In this document: in pieces, positions 13,066 through 13,832 of the stretch
How the letters are laid out: each line of letters starts with the position of its first letter
Position numbering within the stretch: the first letter of the stretch is position 1
DNA from: an uncultured bacterium
GTDB lineage: Bacteria; Verrucomicrobiota; Kiritimatiellia; RFP12; UBA1067
DNA length: 13,832 nt
Assembly: GCA_902773475.1 (NCBI GenBank)
Contig: CACYEO010000199.1
Coordinates: forward strand, 1-13,832
Direction of reading: 5' to 3'
Position numbers and translations under genes: made by a program
Notes under the pieces: model-generated
Database searches by the model: none
The model's input: the letters and a program-made list of their open reading frames with translations, nothing else
What the model was told of the DNA's origin: nothing

Positions 13066-13832
13066 TCATCTGGCGAAGCGGCGCTCGAAATCGCGGTTGG
13101 TCACGAGTATCATTGTCGGAGCGCCGCCCGGGCTTGCATACGGCATGCGGCACGCCTGCAGTTCCGCCATGAGTTTTTCCGCCGACGCCTTGTCGAACCC
13201 CGGCAGCCGCCCGGCGCAGGCGCGCGCGCACGCACGCGCCGCGGTTTCCTCCTTCCACCTCTCGCCGCCGCGGCGCGCCGACCCTTCCGCAAGGTCGTCC
13301 GCTATCGCCGCGAGAATTTCCGCCGCCGCGTTTTCGCCGGCAAGCGGAACCGCCTCGACTTTCCATACGGAAGCGCCGAACTCTTCAAGCCTGAATCCAA
13401 GCGACTCCACGGCGTCGATGTTCGCGCGGATGCGCGCAAACGCCGCAGGCGGCATCTGCACCGTCAGCGGAACCAGGAGAGGCTGCGACAGCGCCGCGCC
13501 GTCCTTGCGGTTCGCGAGCCGTTCGTAGAGTATCCTTTCGCGCGCAGGCCGCGGCGAAACCGCGACAAGCCCGGACTCCGTCTCGAAAAGCAGATATCCG
13601 CTGCGCATCTGGGCAAGGAAAACCGCTTTCGGCGCGGGCGCCGCCTGCTGCGGCGGGGGAGGGGGAGGCGGCGAAGGCTGCGCAGGCGGAGAAGGCTGCG
13701 GCGACGGGGAAGGAACTGAAGCCGGAGCGCAGGCCGCGGTTTTTTCCCTCGACGGCCCGGTGGCGAACGGAACGGCGAACGGGGGCGGCGCTCCGCAGGC
13801 CGGCGCGGATGCGGCCGGCGCGGGCGCGGGCA
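13066..13832 (-). CDS. mutL: MutL mismatch-repair protein, C-terminal part
   Basis: The reading frame stays open to the right edge, so about 254 C-terminal residues are seen; the N-terminal ATPase is outside. The first 68 visible residues are a Pro/Ala/Ser-rich linker that includes QPSPP repeats. The MutL C-terminal dimerisation domain follows: FLAQ-M-R-S-G-Y-L-L-F, then RERILYERL, SQPLLVPLTV, ESLGFRLEEFG, and PTMILVTNRDFERRF at the end. MutL links MutS mismatch recognition to strand cutting and UvrD. In place of DQHA the sequence has SPRP (13557-13546), and in place of CPHGRPT it has ASPGGAPT, so the metal-dependent endonuclease site seems lost. An ATG at 13608 is internal to the domain and is not the true start. 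Identification rests on several conserved blocks in the right order. Confidence 0.85.
   Translation of the reverse strand, partial: PAPAPAASAPACGAPPPFAVPFATGPSREKTAACAPASVPSPSPQPSPPAQPSPPPPPPPQQAAPAPKAVFLAQMRSGYLLFETESGLVAVSPRPARERILYERLANRKDGAALSQPLLVPLTVQMPPAAFARIRANIDAVESLGFRLEEFGASVWKVEAVPLAGENAAAEILAAIADDLAEGSARRGGERWKEETAARACARACAGRLPGFDKASAEKLMAELQACRMPYASPGGAPTMILVTNRDFERRFAR

Noticed and set aside
13652..13671. G-run with G-quadruplex potential in the mutL linker region
   Set aside because: It has only two long G-runs plus two GG pairs, and is well explained as the complement of the proline codons in the MutL linker.

Overview
This GC-rich 13.8 kb window is a densely coded bacterial chromosomal segment with no sign of phage, insertion sequence, CRISPR array, tRNA or rRNA. 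MlaEFD lipid-transport genes and a lipoprotein point to a Gram-negative (diderm) cell. The style of the DUF2723-TPR protein and of the W/F-rich lipoprotein reminds me of the PVC group (Kiritimatiellota, Lentisphaerota or Verrucomicrobiota). That placement is inference and was not tested against a database.

Layout. (1) 1-123, minus: the N-terminus of a MarR-family regulator that runs off the left edge, with a near-perfect sigma70 promoter holding a MarR-type palindrome. (2) 292-2920, plus: mlaE (with an N-terminal STAS-like domain), mlaF and mlaD, a tight operon for an MCE-type phospholipid ABC transporter. (3) 8136-2874, minus: an apparent five-gene operon in the order fabH, fabF, fabZ-like, DegT/EpsN-type sugar aminotransferase, dicarboxylate/amino-acid:cation (SDF) symporter. 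Its last gene converges on mlaD, and the two coding regions overlap by 47 nt. (4) 8303-13047, plus: a 1149-residue DUF2723 (GT-C-like) membrane protein with TPRs, coupled by an ATGA overlap to a tryptophan-rich repeat lipoprotein. (5) 13066-13832, minus: the C-terminal part of MutL, running off the right edge. The fabH operon and the DUF2723 gene diverge from a 166-nt region with a good promoter in each direction, both with 17-bp spacers and TAAAAT -10 boxes.

How the genes fit together. Much of the window serves the cell envelope: lipid movement (Mla), acyl-chain initiation, condensation and dehydration (Fab), amino-sugar synthesis (DegT), a putative glycosyltransferase-like membrane protein, and a secreted lipoprotein. 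The shared operon of fatty-acid genes with a nucleotide-sugar-type aminotransferase suggests, but does not prove, a link to glycolipid or polysaccharide assembly.

Less ordinary points are the W-P-L repeat lipoprotein, a MutL C-terminal domain that has lost its endonuclease/metal motifs, an SDF symporter with changed cation and substrate motifs, and two promoters placed so that marR and mlaE mRNAs should be leaderless. I see no clear evidence of a wholly new multi-gene system. The best candidate is the DUF2723-TPR / repeat-lipoprotein pair.
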